64,000 nt of DNA from Acinetobacter lwoffii (GTDB lineage Bacteria > Pseudomonadota > Gammaproteobacteria > Pseudomonadales > Moraxellaceae): NCBI RefSeq assembly GCF_024129355.1, contig NZ_JAMXXP010000006.1, positions 62,001-126,000 of the forward strand. The letters are read 5' to 3'. The notes under the pieces are model-generated. The model ran no database searches. It had not been told where the DNA came from and saw nothing but the letters and a program-made list of their open reading frames with translations. Shown here piece after piece: positions 1-11,789 of the stretch; within the stretch, counting starts at the first letter, position 1, and each line of letters opens with the position of its first letter. Made by a program: the position numbers and the translations under genes.

Positions 1-4183
<4,183 letters not shown>

Positions 4184-4212
4184 TCGTTAGCCATCAATAG
4201 ATATCATTCAAG

Positions 4213-4236
4213 AAAACCCGCTACGGCGGGTTTTTT
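4213..4236 (+). terminator. Rho-independent terminator after gltD
   Basis: A hairpin with arms AAAACCCGC and GGCGGGTTTT around a short loop is followed by a T run, 30 bases after the gltD stop codon. Confidence 0.85.
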
Positions 4237-4368
4237 AATCTTTGATGAGTTGGAGTCCTAAAATGGAAAGCATTAAAAATATTATAAAAAGTAACAAAAC
4301 TTTAGAAAATAGTGTTTAAAATCAAATTAATTATATAAATATTAATAAAGAATTGAGGACAAGATATC

Positions 4369-4959
4369 ATGCATGTATTCAAACAATCTCTTATCGCCTT
4401 GATGCTGGCCAGTACCTTGACCCTGAGTGGTTGTGGTTATAACACCTTACAAGTCAAAGATGAAGCAGTCACTGCCGCCTGGTCGGAAGTACAAAACCAG
4501 TATCAGCGCCGTGCCGATCTGGTACCTAATCTGGTCAATGTAGTCAAAGGCTATGCCTCGCATGAAGAGCAGGTTTTAACGGAAGTGACCCAAGCACGTG
4601 CCAATGTTGCCGGTCTGAAAGTAGATCGTGAAGTGCTGGAAGATCCTGAATTATTCCAGCGTTATCAGGAAGCACAGGCGCAGATGACCAGTGCCTTGTC
4701 TCGTCTTTTGGCTGTGACTGAAAATTATCCAGATTTGAAAGCCAATCAGCAATTCCGTGATCTGCAAGTACAACTGGAAGGAACTGAAAACCGGATTGCA
4801 GTGGCACGTAACCGTTATATTACGACAGTACAGGACTTCAACTCTTATGCGCGTCAGTTCCCGCAAGTGATGACGGCAAAAGTGATTGGTATGGATACCA
4901 AACCGAACTTTAGCGCCGATCAAAGTGCACAGAAAGCTCCAACGGTTTCCTTTGAATAA
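4369..4959 (+). CDS. lemA: LemA family lipoprotein
   Basis: 196 residues. A signal peptide ends in the lipobox LSGC (Cys22), so the protein should be lipidated and exported. The body matches the LemA family: the segment with AWSEVQNQYQRRADLVPNLV and VVKGYASHE near residues 38-65, a helical middle, and YPDLKANQQFRDLQ near 124-137. The biochemical role of LemA is not established. The gene precedes two TPM-domain genes with gaps small enough for one operon, an arrangement commonly seen for lemA. GAGGAC about 10 bases before the ATG serves as ribosome binding site. The 185 bases before the gene are AT-rich and hold the gltD terminator and probably the promoter. Confidence 0.9.
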   Translation: MHVFKQSLIALMLASTLTLSGCGYNTLQVKDEAVTAAWSEVQNQYQRRADLVPNLVNVVKGYASHEEQVLTEVTQARANVAGLKVDREVLEDPELFQRYQEAQAQMTSALSRLLAVTENYPDLKANQQFRDLQVQLEGTENRIAVARNRYITTVQDFNSYARQFPQVMTAKVIGMDTKPNFSADQSAQKAPTVSFE

Positions 4960-4989
4960 GTACTGACCTGTAAATAAGTGAGAGATCAG

Positions 4990-6030
4990 ATGCCTGAAAT
5001 ACTGCTGAAATATTGTGCTGGTTTGATTCTCATGTTGGGCATGGGAACGACAATGCTTGTTTCAGCAGAAACAGCCACGGCTACAGATGCTGAAGACGTC
5101 ATTGTAGCCCGTGAAATCTTGCAGCCTAAAAATAATCAAAATACTCCAGCTCAAAATACAGAAACTGCAGCAGCATCACAGCCACAAATTGCTAATGACA
5201 TGGCGGAAGGGCAGTTTCAGCGCGACTTACCAAGCCTGAATGAACCGGTCATTGATCAGGCAAATTTACTTAGTCCCGCTGAAAAACAGCAACTCAGTCA
5301 GCGCATTCTAAAACTTTATAAAGAAGGCAAAGGGCAAATAGGTGTAGTCATTGTTCCGACCACGGGACAAGAAGATATTTTTGATTACTCCATGCGCGTT
5401 GCTGAAGCCTGGCAGCTGGGTTCAGCCAAACGCGACAATGGTTTGTTGATGACCATTGCCATTAATGACCGCCGTATTCAAATCTTGACCGGTTATGGTC
5501 TGGAAGGGGTGCTGCCCGACATAGTGGCAGGGCGAATTATCAATGACAAAATTACGCCGTATTTTAAGCAAGGCCAATATGCTCAAGGGATTGATTCGGG
5601 ACTGACTGAAATAGAACGGATTTTAAATCTTGATCCTGAAATTGCAGCTCAGGCAGCCGATGAACTGAAAGAACGTCAGGAACAGGCCTATCAGGCACAA
5701 AAAGCCAGTAAGGCGACCTTTAGTAGTGTGCTGTTTATTATTGTGGCTGGTGTGATTGCTTCGATGATTTTTGGCAAAAAGTTGAGTGCTGCGACTGCTG
5801 CAGTGGCTAGTACAGTAGCCGGATTAGTCAATGGTTTAGGCTTATTTGCCAGTCTGTTGATTGGAGTAGGGGTATTTTTTGTCTTGATCACTTCACTGGC
5901 ACAACTGATCTTGCATGCCTTTGCTTCTGGTGCAGGCCGTGGCGGTAGTGGTCGTGGTGGTTTTGGGGGCGGCGGCTTCGGCGGTGGCGGTGGTGGATTT
6001 GGCGGGGGAGGAGCATCAGGCTCATGGTAA
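4990..6030 (+). CDS. TPM-domain (YgcG-type) exported protein with glycine-rich tail
   Basis: 346 residues from the ATG at 4990; a GTG at 4978 is in frame but less well placed for a ribosome binding site. There is an N-terminal signal peptide, a low-complexity segment, then a TPM domain (about residues 75-200: LPSLNEPVIDQANLLSP, GQIGVVIVPTTG, LGSAKRDNGLLMTIA, GYGLEGVLPD). Two hydrophobic segments and a Gly-rich tail ending GGGASGSW follow. TPM proteins are envelope proteins of poorly defined function, tied to membrane-protein quality control or photosystem repair in other organisms. The stop overlaps the next TPM gene by 7 bases, so the two are translationally coupled. Confidence 0.88.
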   Translation: MPEILLKYCAGLILMLGMGTTMLVSAETATATDAEDVIVAREILQPKNNQNTPAQNTETAAASQPQIANDMAEGQFQRDLPSLNEPVIDQANLLSPAEKQQLSQRILKLYKEGKGQIGVVIVPTTGQEDIFDYSMRVAEAWQLGSAKRDNGLLMTIAINDRRIQILTGYGLEGVLPDIVAGRIINDKITPYFKQGQYAQGIDSGLTEIERILNLDPEIAAQAADELKERQEQAYQAQKASKATFSSVLFIIVAGVIASMIFGKKLSAATAAVASTVAGLVNGLGLFASLLIGVGVFFVLITSLAQLILHAFASGAGRGGSGRGGFGGGGFGGGGGGFGGGGASGSW

Positions 6031-6584
6031 CAACTACAGATACAACAGAAATTGTCACGCGGCCGAAGTTGGAAGAACATGCGCAGCCGAGTGTTAAACG
6101 CTGGTTAAAACATTTCTTTTATATGCCGGCAACCAAGCGTTTTTTTTCCAAGCAGGATCAACATGCGATTGCACTAGTGGTTGAAGAAGCCGAGCATGGG
6201 CATGTGGGCGAGATTCAGGTAGTGATTGAAGCCTGTCTGCCTTCACGATCTGCTTATTATCAAGATACGCTCTGCCGAGCTCGACAACTCTTTGCTGAGA
6301 TAGGTGTTTGGGATACTGAATATAATAGTGGGGTATTACTCTATTTGAATCTGTGTGAGCACAAGGTGGAAATTGTGATTGACCGGGGAATTAAGAATGC
6401 GACGACCCAGCAGGTCTGGGATGAAATATGTCAAAGCATTATTCAAAATCTGGCTCAGCAGAGGTTTAAAGAAGGTGTCATTGAAGGTATAAAGCAGATA
6501 GGACAGGTTCTGGATCAGTACTATGATCGGAAAATAGTAGATTTAGAAAATGAATTAGGGAATAAACCTATAATATTGGGATGA
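6024..6584 (+). CDS. TPM-domain protein (second in operon)
   Basis: 186 residues without a signal peptide. The body resembles a TPM domain: FFSKQDQHAIALVVEEAE, GEIQVVIEACLPSRSAYY, a conserved Trp-Asp-Thr stretch (VWDTEYNSGVLLYLNL), and IVIDRGI. It starts inside the end of the upstream TPM gene. Together with lemA and the Gly-rich TPM protein it forms a three-gene operon, and its lack of a signal peptide suggests a cytoplasmic or membrane-associated partner. Exact function is unknown. A terminator lies about 60 bases downstream. Confidence 0.85.
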   Translation: MVTTTDTTEIVTRPKLEEHAQPSVKRWLKHFFYMPATKRFFSKQDQHAIALVVEEAEHGHVGEIQVVIEACLPSRSAYYQDTLCRARQLFAEIGVWDTEYNSGVLLYLNLCEHKVEIVIDRGIKNATTQQVWDEICQSIIQNLAQQRFKEGVIEGIKQIGQVLDQYYDRKIVDLENELGNKPIILG

Positions 6585-6642
6585 ATTATATAAATAATTA
6601 TGAGTATGACAATAAATAAATTAACTCTTTAAAAGGCTACAT

Positions 6643-6677
6643 AAAAAAATCGCATCTCTATTGATGCGATTTTTTTA
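6643..6677. terminator. Bidirectional terminator between TPM gene and pilin gene
   Basis: A hairpin with arms ATCGCATC and GATGCGAT is flanked by A and T runs on the two sides. It can serve both the plus-strand lemA/TPM operon and the minus-strand pilin gene that ends at 6690. Confidence 0.85.
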
Positions 6678-6689
6678 TTATAGAAATAA

Positions 6690-7130
6690 TTAGTTCTTTA
6701 CATAACCCTTATCTAAACATTCATCTGAATAATTCCAAATCACACGACCAGCCCCATCTAAACTACTTGTAAGAACACAAATATCAGCGGCTAAAATACC
6801 TTTAAAAGCGTTTGGAGTTGCAGTAATTACTACAGGTCCAGCTGGATCATCAGCTTGTGTAAGTTCAATTTCAGCTAATGCTTTTCCTGTTAAACCTGTT
6901 GGTAAGGTTTCACCGATTTCACCTTCTTCATCACATTTTGTAAAATCTTTTTCAATGCCATAACAAGTATCAATTGCAGTACGAATTGAAGACATAGCTA
7001 CTGGAATTTCTGAATAGGCAGCCTTTTTGATATAATTTTGGTATGAGGGAATTGCGATTGCAGCAAGAATACCAATAATGGCAATTACAATCATTAATTC
7101 AATAAGGGTAAAACCTTTTTGAGCATTCAT
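6690..7130 (-). CDS. pilA: Type IV pilin major subunit, copy 1 (promoter-distal)
   Basis: 146 residues. The class III prepilin leader MNAQKG is cleaved before F in [15 protein letters not shown], with the Glu at mature position 5 that pilus assembly needs. The C-terminal region has four cysteines (two in [13 protein letters not shown], two further down). The start is set by GGAG at 7137-7140. It is a tandem paralogue of the gene at 7438-7878: residues 1-66 are nearly identical and the later part diverges (DEEGEIGE versus DQAGEIGE, then [12 protein letters not shown] versus [12 protein letters not shown]). I found no sigma-54 promoter in front of this copy, and a terminator separates it from the other copy, so its expression is uncertain. 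Confidence 0.93.
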   Translation of the reverse strand: MNAQKGFTLIELMIVIAIIGILAAIAIPSYQNYIKKAAYSEIPVAMSSIRTAIDTCYGIEKDFTKCDEEGEIGETLPTGLTGKALAEIELTQADDPAGPVVITATPNAFKGILAADICVLTSSLDGAGRVIWNYSDECLDKGYVKN

Positions 7131-7437
7131 AACATTCTCCACAAATGTTTTAAAGAAATTGAAGTTTTTTTAAGATCACTAAAACACCCTGATAGGTCTC
7201 GAGACAATATATTTGAGAAGTTGCAATAAAGTATAGCTTCCATAAATAATGGCTGATCTTAATGTCCCTTCATTCAGGTAATAGATCTTTAAGCTATTGT
7301 CATTGATTGTCTTTTGATGAGCATTGTCTAGTTAAAGAGGATAATTACAAAATCAGTTTTCATAATTTAATTAGTAAAAGGCTTAAAGTTAAGAAAAAAT
7401 GCATCAAAGTTGATACATTTTTTCAGATAAAGGCTAA
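7131..7437. other. Intergenic region between tandem pilin genes
   Basis: 307 AT-rich bases. It holds the terminator of pilin copy 2 (7394-7423) and the ribosome binding site of copy 1. The 21 bases directly before both pilin start codons are the same in the two copies. I do not see a TGGCAC-N5-TTGCA type sigma-54 promoter here. Confidence 0.6.
7394..7423 (-). terminator. Terminator after pilin copy 2
   Basis: Arms AAAAAATG-ATCAA and TTGAT-CATTTTTT form a stem with one mismatch, followed in the minus direction by a T run. It would limit read-through from the sigma-54-driven pilin into copy 1. Confidence 0.65.
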
Positions 7438-7878
7438 TTAATTTTTCACATAACCATTGTTTAAGCATGCTCCAGAATAAGTCCAAATCACACGGCCAGC
7501 CCCATCTAAACTACTTGTAAGAATACAAGTCTCAGCGGTTGCAATACCTTTAAAATCATTTGGAGTCGCAGTAATGATTACAGGGCCAGTTGCAGCGGTA
7601 GCTGCTGTAATTGCAATGCTCTTCAAAGCCTTACCGCTTAAACCTGTAGGTAAGGTTTCACCGATTTCACCAGCTTGATCACATTTTGTAAAATCTTTTT
7701 CAATGCCATAACAAGTGTCAATAGCTGTACGAATTGAAGACATGGCTACTGGAATTTCTGAATAAGCAGCCTTTTTAATATAGTTTTGGTATGAAGGAAT
7801 TGCAATCGCAGCCAAAATACCAATAATAGCGATCACAATCATCAGCTCGATTAACGTAAAGCCTTTTTGAGCGTTCAT
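7438..7878 (-). CDS. pilA: Type IV pilin major subunit, copy 2 (promoter-proximal)
   Basis: 146 residues with the same prepilin leader (MNAQKG before FTLIE) and N-terminal helix as the neighbouring copy. It should be cleaved and methylated by PilD and polymerised into the pilus fibre by the PilB/C/M-Q machinery encoded elsewhere. The C-terminal half differs from copy 1 in patches, including [14 protein letters not shown] and [15 protein letters not shown] sigma-54-type promoter lies about 40 bases upstream of the start. The last residue is Asn, not Ser, which matters for which O-oligosaccharyltransferase could modify it. The glycosyltransferase gene next door is divergent. The copy could also be called comP-like; the sequence alone does not settle this. 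Confidence 0.93.
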   Translation of the reverse strand: MNAQKGFTLIELMIVIAIIGILAAIAIPSYQNYIKKAAYSEIPVAMSSIRTAIDTCYGIEKDFTKCDQAGEIGETLPTGLSGKALKSIAITAATAATGPVIITATPNDFKGIATAETCILTSSLDGAGRVIWTYSGACLNNGYVKN

Positions 7879-8185
7879 AACATTCTCCACAAATGTTTTG
7901 TTAATTAATTTATAAGCTAATTTATACTTTGCACAAAGTGTGCCAAAGTATATTACTCAATTATTTCCTGTTAAATCAATACATTGTTTAATAGATTAAA
8001 AATCTCAAAAAATCACTAGTAAATTTATGTAACTAATTGACAAAAAATGTCAGTTTTTATGCGTTAAATACTTGTACCGTTGAGCAAAATGAGATGAATT
8101 AAAAATCAATAAAGTTTAAGTTGAAATCTCAAAATTACCTGCTTTTTGTTTATCATGTGCCAAACTTCCACTGCCTGATATTTCC
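7879..8185. other. Divergent promoter region between pilin copy 2 and pglL
   Basis: 307 AT-rich bases that must hold the start signals for the minus-strand pilin and the plus-strand glycosyltransferase. The sigma-54 element at 7930-7945 is the only clear site; the rest shows no further feature I can name. Confidence 0.6.
7930..7945 (-). promoter_or_regulatory. Sigma-54 (RpoN) promoter of pilin copy 2
   Basis: On the minus strand the sequence reads TGGCACACTTTGTGCA, which fits the RpoN consensus TGGCAC-N5-TTGCW with one mismatch and the required 10 bases between GG and GC. Transcription would start about 12 bases on, giving a 5' leader of about 40 bases. In Pseudomonas, pilA is RpoN/PilR dependent, so this fits the family. 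Confidence 0.75.
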
Positions 8186-9820
8186 ATGAAATTCACGCTC
8201 GCCCTCATCGCAGCAATCCTGATCTCCCTTGCATGGCTCATGCCCGTGCATTATCGCCCATGGGTAACCTATACCGGTGAGCTCTATGCCTTCTTCGCTT
8301 TATTCGCGCTTGCTACACTCCATCTAAAAGAAAAACTCAAAATTCCAGCAATGAGTCTACCGTTGCTGTTACTAGCCTGTGTTCCTCTTATACATTTTCT
8401 AGCAGGACAGGTATTTTTCTTTAGCACCGCCGTGATGGGCTTTATTTTTATTTTTAGTTTTTGGCTGGCAAGTGTACTTGGCTATAACTTTTCTACAGGA
8501 AATTATAACCGGGAAGAAACTTTTACCAATCTTAGCTATGTGTTTTTAGCTTCAGGAACGATTACGGGGCTAATTGCGCTGTGTCAGTGGTCTAATCTGG
8601 ATTCAGTATTGCCAGGTATGGTAAATATTAACGGCAACCAGCGGCCATATGCCAACTTTGCCCAACCCAATAATATGGCGACTTTTTTAGTCATGGCATT
8701 GATGAGCTGCCTTTACATCTATGAAAAGAAAAAAATCCAGACCAAATGGCTATTTGCATGTGCTGCAGTAATTGTCATAGGAGTGGCTTTAAGCCAATCA
8801 CGTACCGCTTGGGTTGCTGCGACCGTAATTATGCTTTATCTGGCATTTTATCAATATAAAGGCATTATTCGCCTGAAATGGTATTACAGCACAGCGTGGT
8901 TCATTTTTTTTATTTCCTGTATTGTGGCTTTTCCATTACTCAGTCAGCTCGCTGCACAAGTAATGGATACGGACGTCGTACAAAGCAGGGATGTGGTATC
9001 TCGTGCTACCGGAGATATGTCGCGTATTGCGATCTGGCAGCAAATGCTGGCAGCGATTCAGGCACAACCTTGGTTTGGCTATGGTTGGTATCAAACTAGC
9101 GCAGCGTTCGTTTCAGTTAGCGATACTGTACAAGGCCCGGTGTGGATCCGTAGTGCACATAATTTTATTATTGATTTCCTGATCTGGAATGGACTGATCA
9201 TCGGTCTGCCTTTCTTGGCATATTTTGGTTATTTAGGCTTTCAGTTACAGCGCTGGGTGAATACGCCAGAATCTGTCATTGGAATCTTGATGATCGGGGC
9301 TTTTGTGACACATGCCATGTTTGAGTTTCCACAGCATTATGCCTATTTTCTGCTACCAGTCGGTTTTATTCTGGGTACGGTTCTGGCACAAAATATAAAA
9401 ATTAAAACAGTGGTTATGCCATTAATGGGTATGAAATTCATTTTTGCTGTTGGGTTACTTTTATTGATTGTAATTTATCGCGACTATGATGTTGCGGTGC
9501 CAAAACTTGGACAAAGTATTCGTTATGAAAAGCAACCTGAAAAAATCACCAATGAAAAACCAATTTATCTGTTAACCGAGTTTAATCATCGCATTGCCTG
9601 GATTCGTCTGAATCCTTATAGCAAAGCGTCTGCTGAACAGATTCAGGAAAGTGAACAAATGGTCTTGAGTTATCCGACTAAATATAACCTGATCAAATAT
9701 GCCAAACTTTTAGCTTTTAATGGATATGAGGCGGAAGCCAAGCACCAGCTGCAACGCTTAAAGACTATTCAGAAAACTGAAATGAGTTATGAAGAACTAA
9801 TGCAGCATGTACCTCGTTAA
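8186..9820 (+). CDS. pglL: PglL/TfpO-type O-oligosaccharyltransferase (pilin glycosylase)
   Basis: 544 residues with about a dozen hydrophobic segments. The Wzy_C/O-antigen-ligase region contains PYANFAQPNNMATFL (about residues 154-168), ALSQSRTAWVA (about 202-212), and the large periplasmic loop with PWFGYGWYQTS and RSAHNFIIDFLIWNG (about 320-336), where the conserved His lies. A C-terminal soluble tail completes the PglL pattern. The enzyme moves a lipid-linked glycan onto serine or threonine of pilin or other exported proteins on the periplasmic side of the inner membrane. In Acinetobacter such a gene sits beside pilA or comP, as here. WaaL ligase is the alternative, but the pilin context favours PglL/TfpO. 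Confidence 0.85.
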   Translation: MKFTLALIAAILISLAWLMPVHYRPWVTYTGELYAFFALFALATLHLKEKLKIPAMSLPLLLLACVPLIHFLAGQVFFFSTAVMGFIFIFSFWLASVLGYNFSTGNYNREETFTNLSYVFLASGTITGLIALCQWSNLDSVLPGMVNINGNQRPYANFAQPNNMATFLVMALMSCLYIYEKKKIQTKWLFACAAVIVIGVALSQSRTAWVAATVIMLYLAFYQYKGIIRLKWYYSTAWFIFFISCIVAFPLLSQLAAQVMDTDVVQSRDVVSRATGDMSRIAIWQQMLAAIQAQPWFGYGWYQTSAAFVSVSDTVQGPVWIRSAHNFIIDFLIWNGLIIGLPFLAYFGYLGFQLQRWVNTPESVIGILMIGAFVTHAMFEFPQHYAYFLLPVGFILGTVLAQNIKIKTVVMPLMGMKFIFAVGLLLLIVIYRDYDVAVPKLGQSIRYEKQPEKITNEKPIYLLTEFNHRIAWIRLNPYSKASAEQIQESEQMVLSYPTKYNLIKYAKLLAFNGYEAEAKHQLQRLKTIQKTEMSYEELMQHVPR

Positions 9821-9824
9821 ATAC

Positions 9825-9852
9825 AAAAAAGCCAGCAGATGCTGGCTTTTTC
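9825..9852. terminator. Bidirectional terminator between pglL and bfr
   Basis: A perfect stem, AGCCAGCA over TGCTGGCT, with A and T tracts on both flanks lies between two convergent genes. Confidence 0.88.
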
Positions 9853-9869
9853 TTGGCTTAACTTTAAGT

Positions 9870-10334
9870 TTAGAGCTGACTTTGAATATAGTTTTCGATA
9901 CCAATACTTTCGATCAGATCAATCTGCGTCGTGGTCCAGTCTAGATAGTTTTCTTCTTTCTCTAGAATTTCCTGAACCAGATCACGCGTCACATAATCCA
10001 TTTGGGTTTCAGCCAGCGCGACTGCTTTCTGGATGACTTCAATATTTTCTTTGACTTTACGCACGTCACAATGCAGCACTTCTTGAGTATGCTGACCGAT
10101 ATACAGTTTGCCCAGATTTTGTAAATTTGGCAGACCTTCCAAAAATAAAATACGTTCAATAATTTTATCAGCATGTTTCATCTGAACAATGGATTCTTTA
10201 TATTCTGCCGAGCCCAGTTTCTCAATGCCCCAGTCATTAAACATGCGCGAATGCAGGAAATACTGGTTAATGGCAGTTAAGTGGTGATACAACACCTGAT
10301 TGAGCTGATTAATCACATCACGATTGCCTTTCAT
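9870..10334 (-). CDS. bfr: Bacterioferritin, heme-type subunit lacking most ferroxidase ligands
   Basis: 154 residues, matching E. coli Bfr in length and frame (MKG start, AINQYFLHSRMF, ERILFLEGLPNLQ, heme ligand Met52). At the six ferroxidase positions of E. coli Bfr (E18, E51, H54, E94, E127, H130) this protein has H18, Q51, H54, V94, E127 and Y130, so four of six ligands are gone. Heme-binding but ferroxidase-poor subunits are known in organisms with two Bfr types, such as Neisseria and Pseudomonas, where they co-assemble with an active subunit. GGAG stands 7 bases before the ATG. Its partner bfd lies about 1.5 kb upstream, with a transposon in between. Confidence 0.93.
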   Translation of the reverse strand: MKGNRDVINQLNQVLYHHLTAINQYFLHSRMFNDWGIEKLGSAEYKESIVQMKHADKIIERILFLEGLPNLQNLGKLYIGQHTQEVLHCDVRKVKENIEVIQKAVALAETQMDYVTRDLVQEILEKEENYLDWTTTQIDLIESIGIENYIQSQL

Positions 10335-10486
10335 CGCATAACTCCATTTGGACCTGTTTTATCTTTCTAAGAAAGCGCTCTAATCCTGATAGTAAAGCAA
10401 GTCAGGGGCAAATGGCGAGTAATTTATCAAATCAAACGTAAAACCTCGTTTTCAAGGCAGGGATATAAATGAGTGACCTAAGCCAT

Positions 10487-10503
10487 ACGACATGAAATGT
10501 CGT
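10487..10503 (+). repeat. Left-end hairpin of the IS200/IS605-type element
   Basis: ACGACAT, a GAA loop, and ATGTCGT form a perfect 7-base stem, about 60 bases before tnpB. TnpA of this family recognises subterminal hairpins of this kind. Confidence 0.65.
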
Positions 10504-10565
10504 TTCAAATTAACATTTTTAACTTTGGATATTCTATTGGTTATTTTCATTGATAAAATAATCGC

Positions 10566-11627
10566 ATGAAAACACTTAAATTACGCATTAAAGATAAACA
10601 TTCCAAGATATTAGAGCAATTAGCATCTGAAGTGAATTTCGTCTGGAATTATGTCAATGATTTAAGCTTTAAACACCTTAAAAGAAAAGGTGAATTTCTC
10701 AGTGCTTACGATATTGCTGAATATACGAAAGGTACATCTAGGCTTTGTGGGTTACATAGTCAAACCATTCAGGCTGTTACCGAAGAATTAGTCATACGCA
10801 GAAAGCAATTCAAGAAGACTAAACTAAAATGGCGGGTCAGTCATAAGAAATCAGCCAGAAGATCACTAGGTTGGATACCCTTTAAGAAAGTAGCAATCAA
10901 GTATGCTGATGGCCATATCCAGTATGGCAAGCATCAGTTTAAAATATGGGATAGCTATGGACTGTCAAATTACAGTATCAAGACTGGTTCGTTTGTCGAG
11001 GATGCGCGTGGCCGCTGGTATGTCTGCTTAGTTGTGAATAGCTCTAAAATTGAGAAATCGAGTGCGACTAATTTGATTGGGATTGATCTGGGCTTAAAGG
11101 ATATAGCCACTTGTTCGGATGGTACGATAATTTCAAATCCCAAGTTCTACCGTCAATATGAACAGAAATTAGGGATTGCTCAACGAGCGAAAAATAGAAA
11201 ACGGGTCCGTGCATTACACGCCAAGATTGCAAACTGTCGTAAAGACCATTTGCACAAAGCAAGTACGATGCTTATAAAGAAAAATGCACTAATTGTTGTA
11301 GGCGATCTGAGTGCGAAAAAACTGGTGAAAACCAAGATGGCGAAGTCTGTTCTGGATACCGGATTTTCAGCATTCAAGACCATGCTCAAGTATAAATGCG
11401 AGAACGCAGGAGTATGGTTTGAAGAAGTTAGTGAAAGTTTCACAACCCAAATGTGTTCGTGCTGTGGTGAGGTCACTGCAAGCAGTCCGAAAGGTAGAAC
11501 AGATTTGCGAATAAGAGTATGGGAATGTGAAAACTGTTCAAGTGTTCTGGATCGGGACTTGAATAGTGCTAAGAACATACTTGCGCTTGGGCATAAGCGT
11601 CTCGCAGGAGGAATCAGCTCTATTTAA
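10566..11627 (+). CDS. tnpB: TnpB RNA-guided nuclease family protein with altered RuvC-II motif
   Basis: 353 residues. An N-terminal helix-turn-helix-like/WED region (NFVWNYVNDLSF, ELVIRRKQFKKTKLKWR) is followed by RuvC-I (GIDLGLKDIA, catalytic D174), RuvC-II, a four-Cys zinc finger (C297, C300, C321, C324) and RuvC-III (DRDLNSAKNIL, D331). At RuvC-II, where typical TnpB reads I-E-D-L with catalytic Glu, this one reads VVGDL, with Gly246. A Glu stands at 290 in VSESFTTQMC, just before the zinc finger, where typical TnpB has a small residue. This may be a relocated catalytic Glu, or the protein may be nuclease-impaired. TnpB normally cuts DNA beside a target motif, guided by an RNA from the element's right end. 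Confidence 0.92.
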   Translation: MKTLKLRIKDKHSKILEQLASEVNFVWNYVNDLSFKHLKRKGEFLSAYDIAEYTKGTSRLCGLHSQTIQAVTEELVIRRKQFKKTKLKWRVSHKKSARRSLGWIPFKKVAIKYADGHIQYGKHQFKIWDSYGLSNYSIKTGSFVEDARGRWYVCLVVNSSKIEKSSATNLIGIDLGLKDIATCSDGTIISNPKFYRQYEQKLGIAQRAKNRKRVRALHAKIANCRKDHLHKASTMLIKKNALIVVGDLSAKKLVKTKMAKSVLDTGFSAFKTMLKYKCENAGVWFEEVSESFTTQMCSCCGEVTASSPKGRTDLRIRVWECENCSSVLDRDLNSAKNILALGHKRLAGGISSI

Positions 11628-11644
11628 AGAGGTGAGGATGTCAA
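11560..11644 (+). ncRNA. Probable omega/reRNA region at the tnpB 3' end
   Basis: In this family the guide RNA scaffold overlaps the tnpB 3' end and stops at the element's right end. Here that stretch includes the end of the gene and the short hairpin CTCT-ATTTAA-AGAG at about 11617-11630. The native guide would be the flanking bases from 11645. I infer this from family knowledge; transcription is not shown by the sequence. Confidence 0.45.
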
Positions 11645-11697
11645 GGAACAGCAAATGAAAATCGACATCGAATCCATTCAGACTCAGATGAATGGCA

Positions 11698-11726
11698 ATA
11701 AAAACCCGCCAGAGTCAAAGGCGGGG
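11698..11726 (-). terminator. Terminator downstream of bfd
   Basis: On the minus strand CCCGCC, a 9-base loop and GGCGGG are followed by TTTTTATT. It lies about 65 bases after the bfd stop codon and before the transposon's right end. Confidence 0.7.
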
Positions 11727-11789
11727 GAGGAGTAATGACCAAAGATCATTGTTTTTTCATTATGCTTATAGGGAGAAATCTTTTTAAAT

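Larger units (their letters stand above)
10470..11644 (+). mobile_element. IS200/IS605-type element carrying only tnpB (boundaries approximate)
   Basis: The element has a subterminal hairpin on the left (10487-10503), one tnpB gene, and a right end typical of the family: a small stem CTCT/AGAG just after the gene and the end motif GAGGATGTCAA, about 11634-11644. No tnpA is present, so movement would need a transposase supplied in trans. The left tip is a guess within about 10 bases. It sits between bfd and bfr, which are on the opposite strand. Such elements make no target duplication, so the boundaries cannot be read from repeats. Confidence 0.75.

Noticed and set aside
5691..6080. Pro-rich open frame opposite the TPM gene tail
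   Set aside because: It is the complement of the Gly-rich tail of the TPM protein and has no independent support.
11655..11735. 26-codon open frame just outside the TnpB element
   Set aside because: It runs through the bfd terminator hairpin (11698-11726) and has no family; more likely intergenic DNA, though it begins with AGGA upstream.
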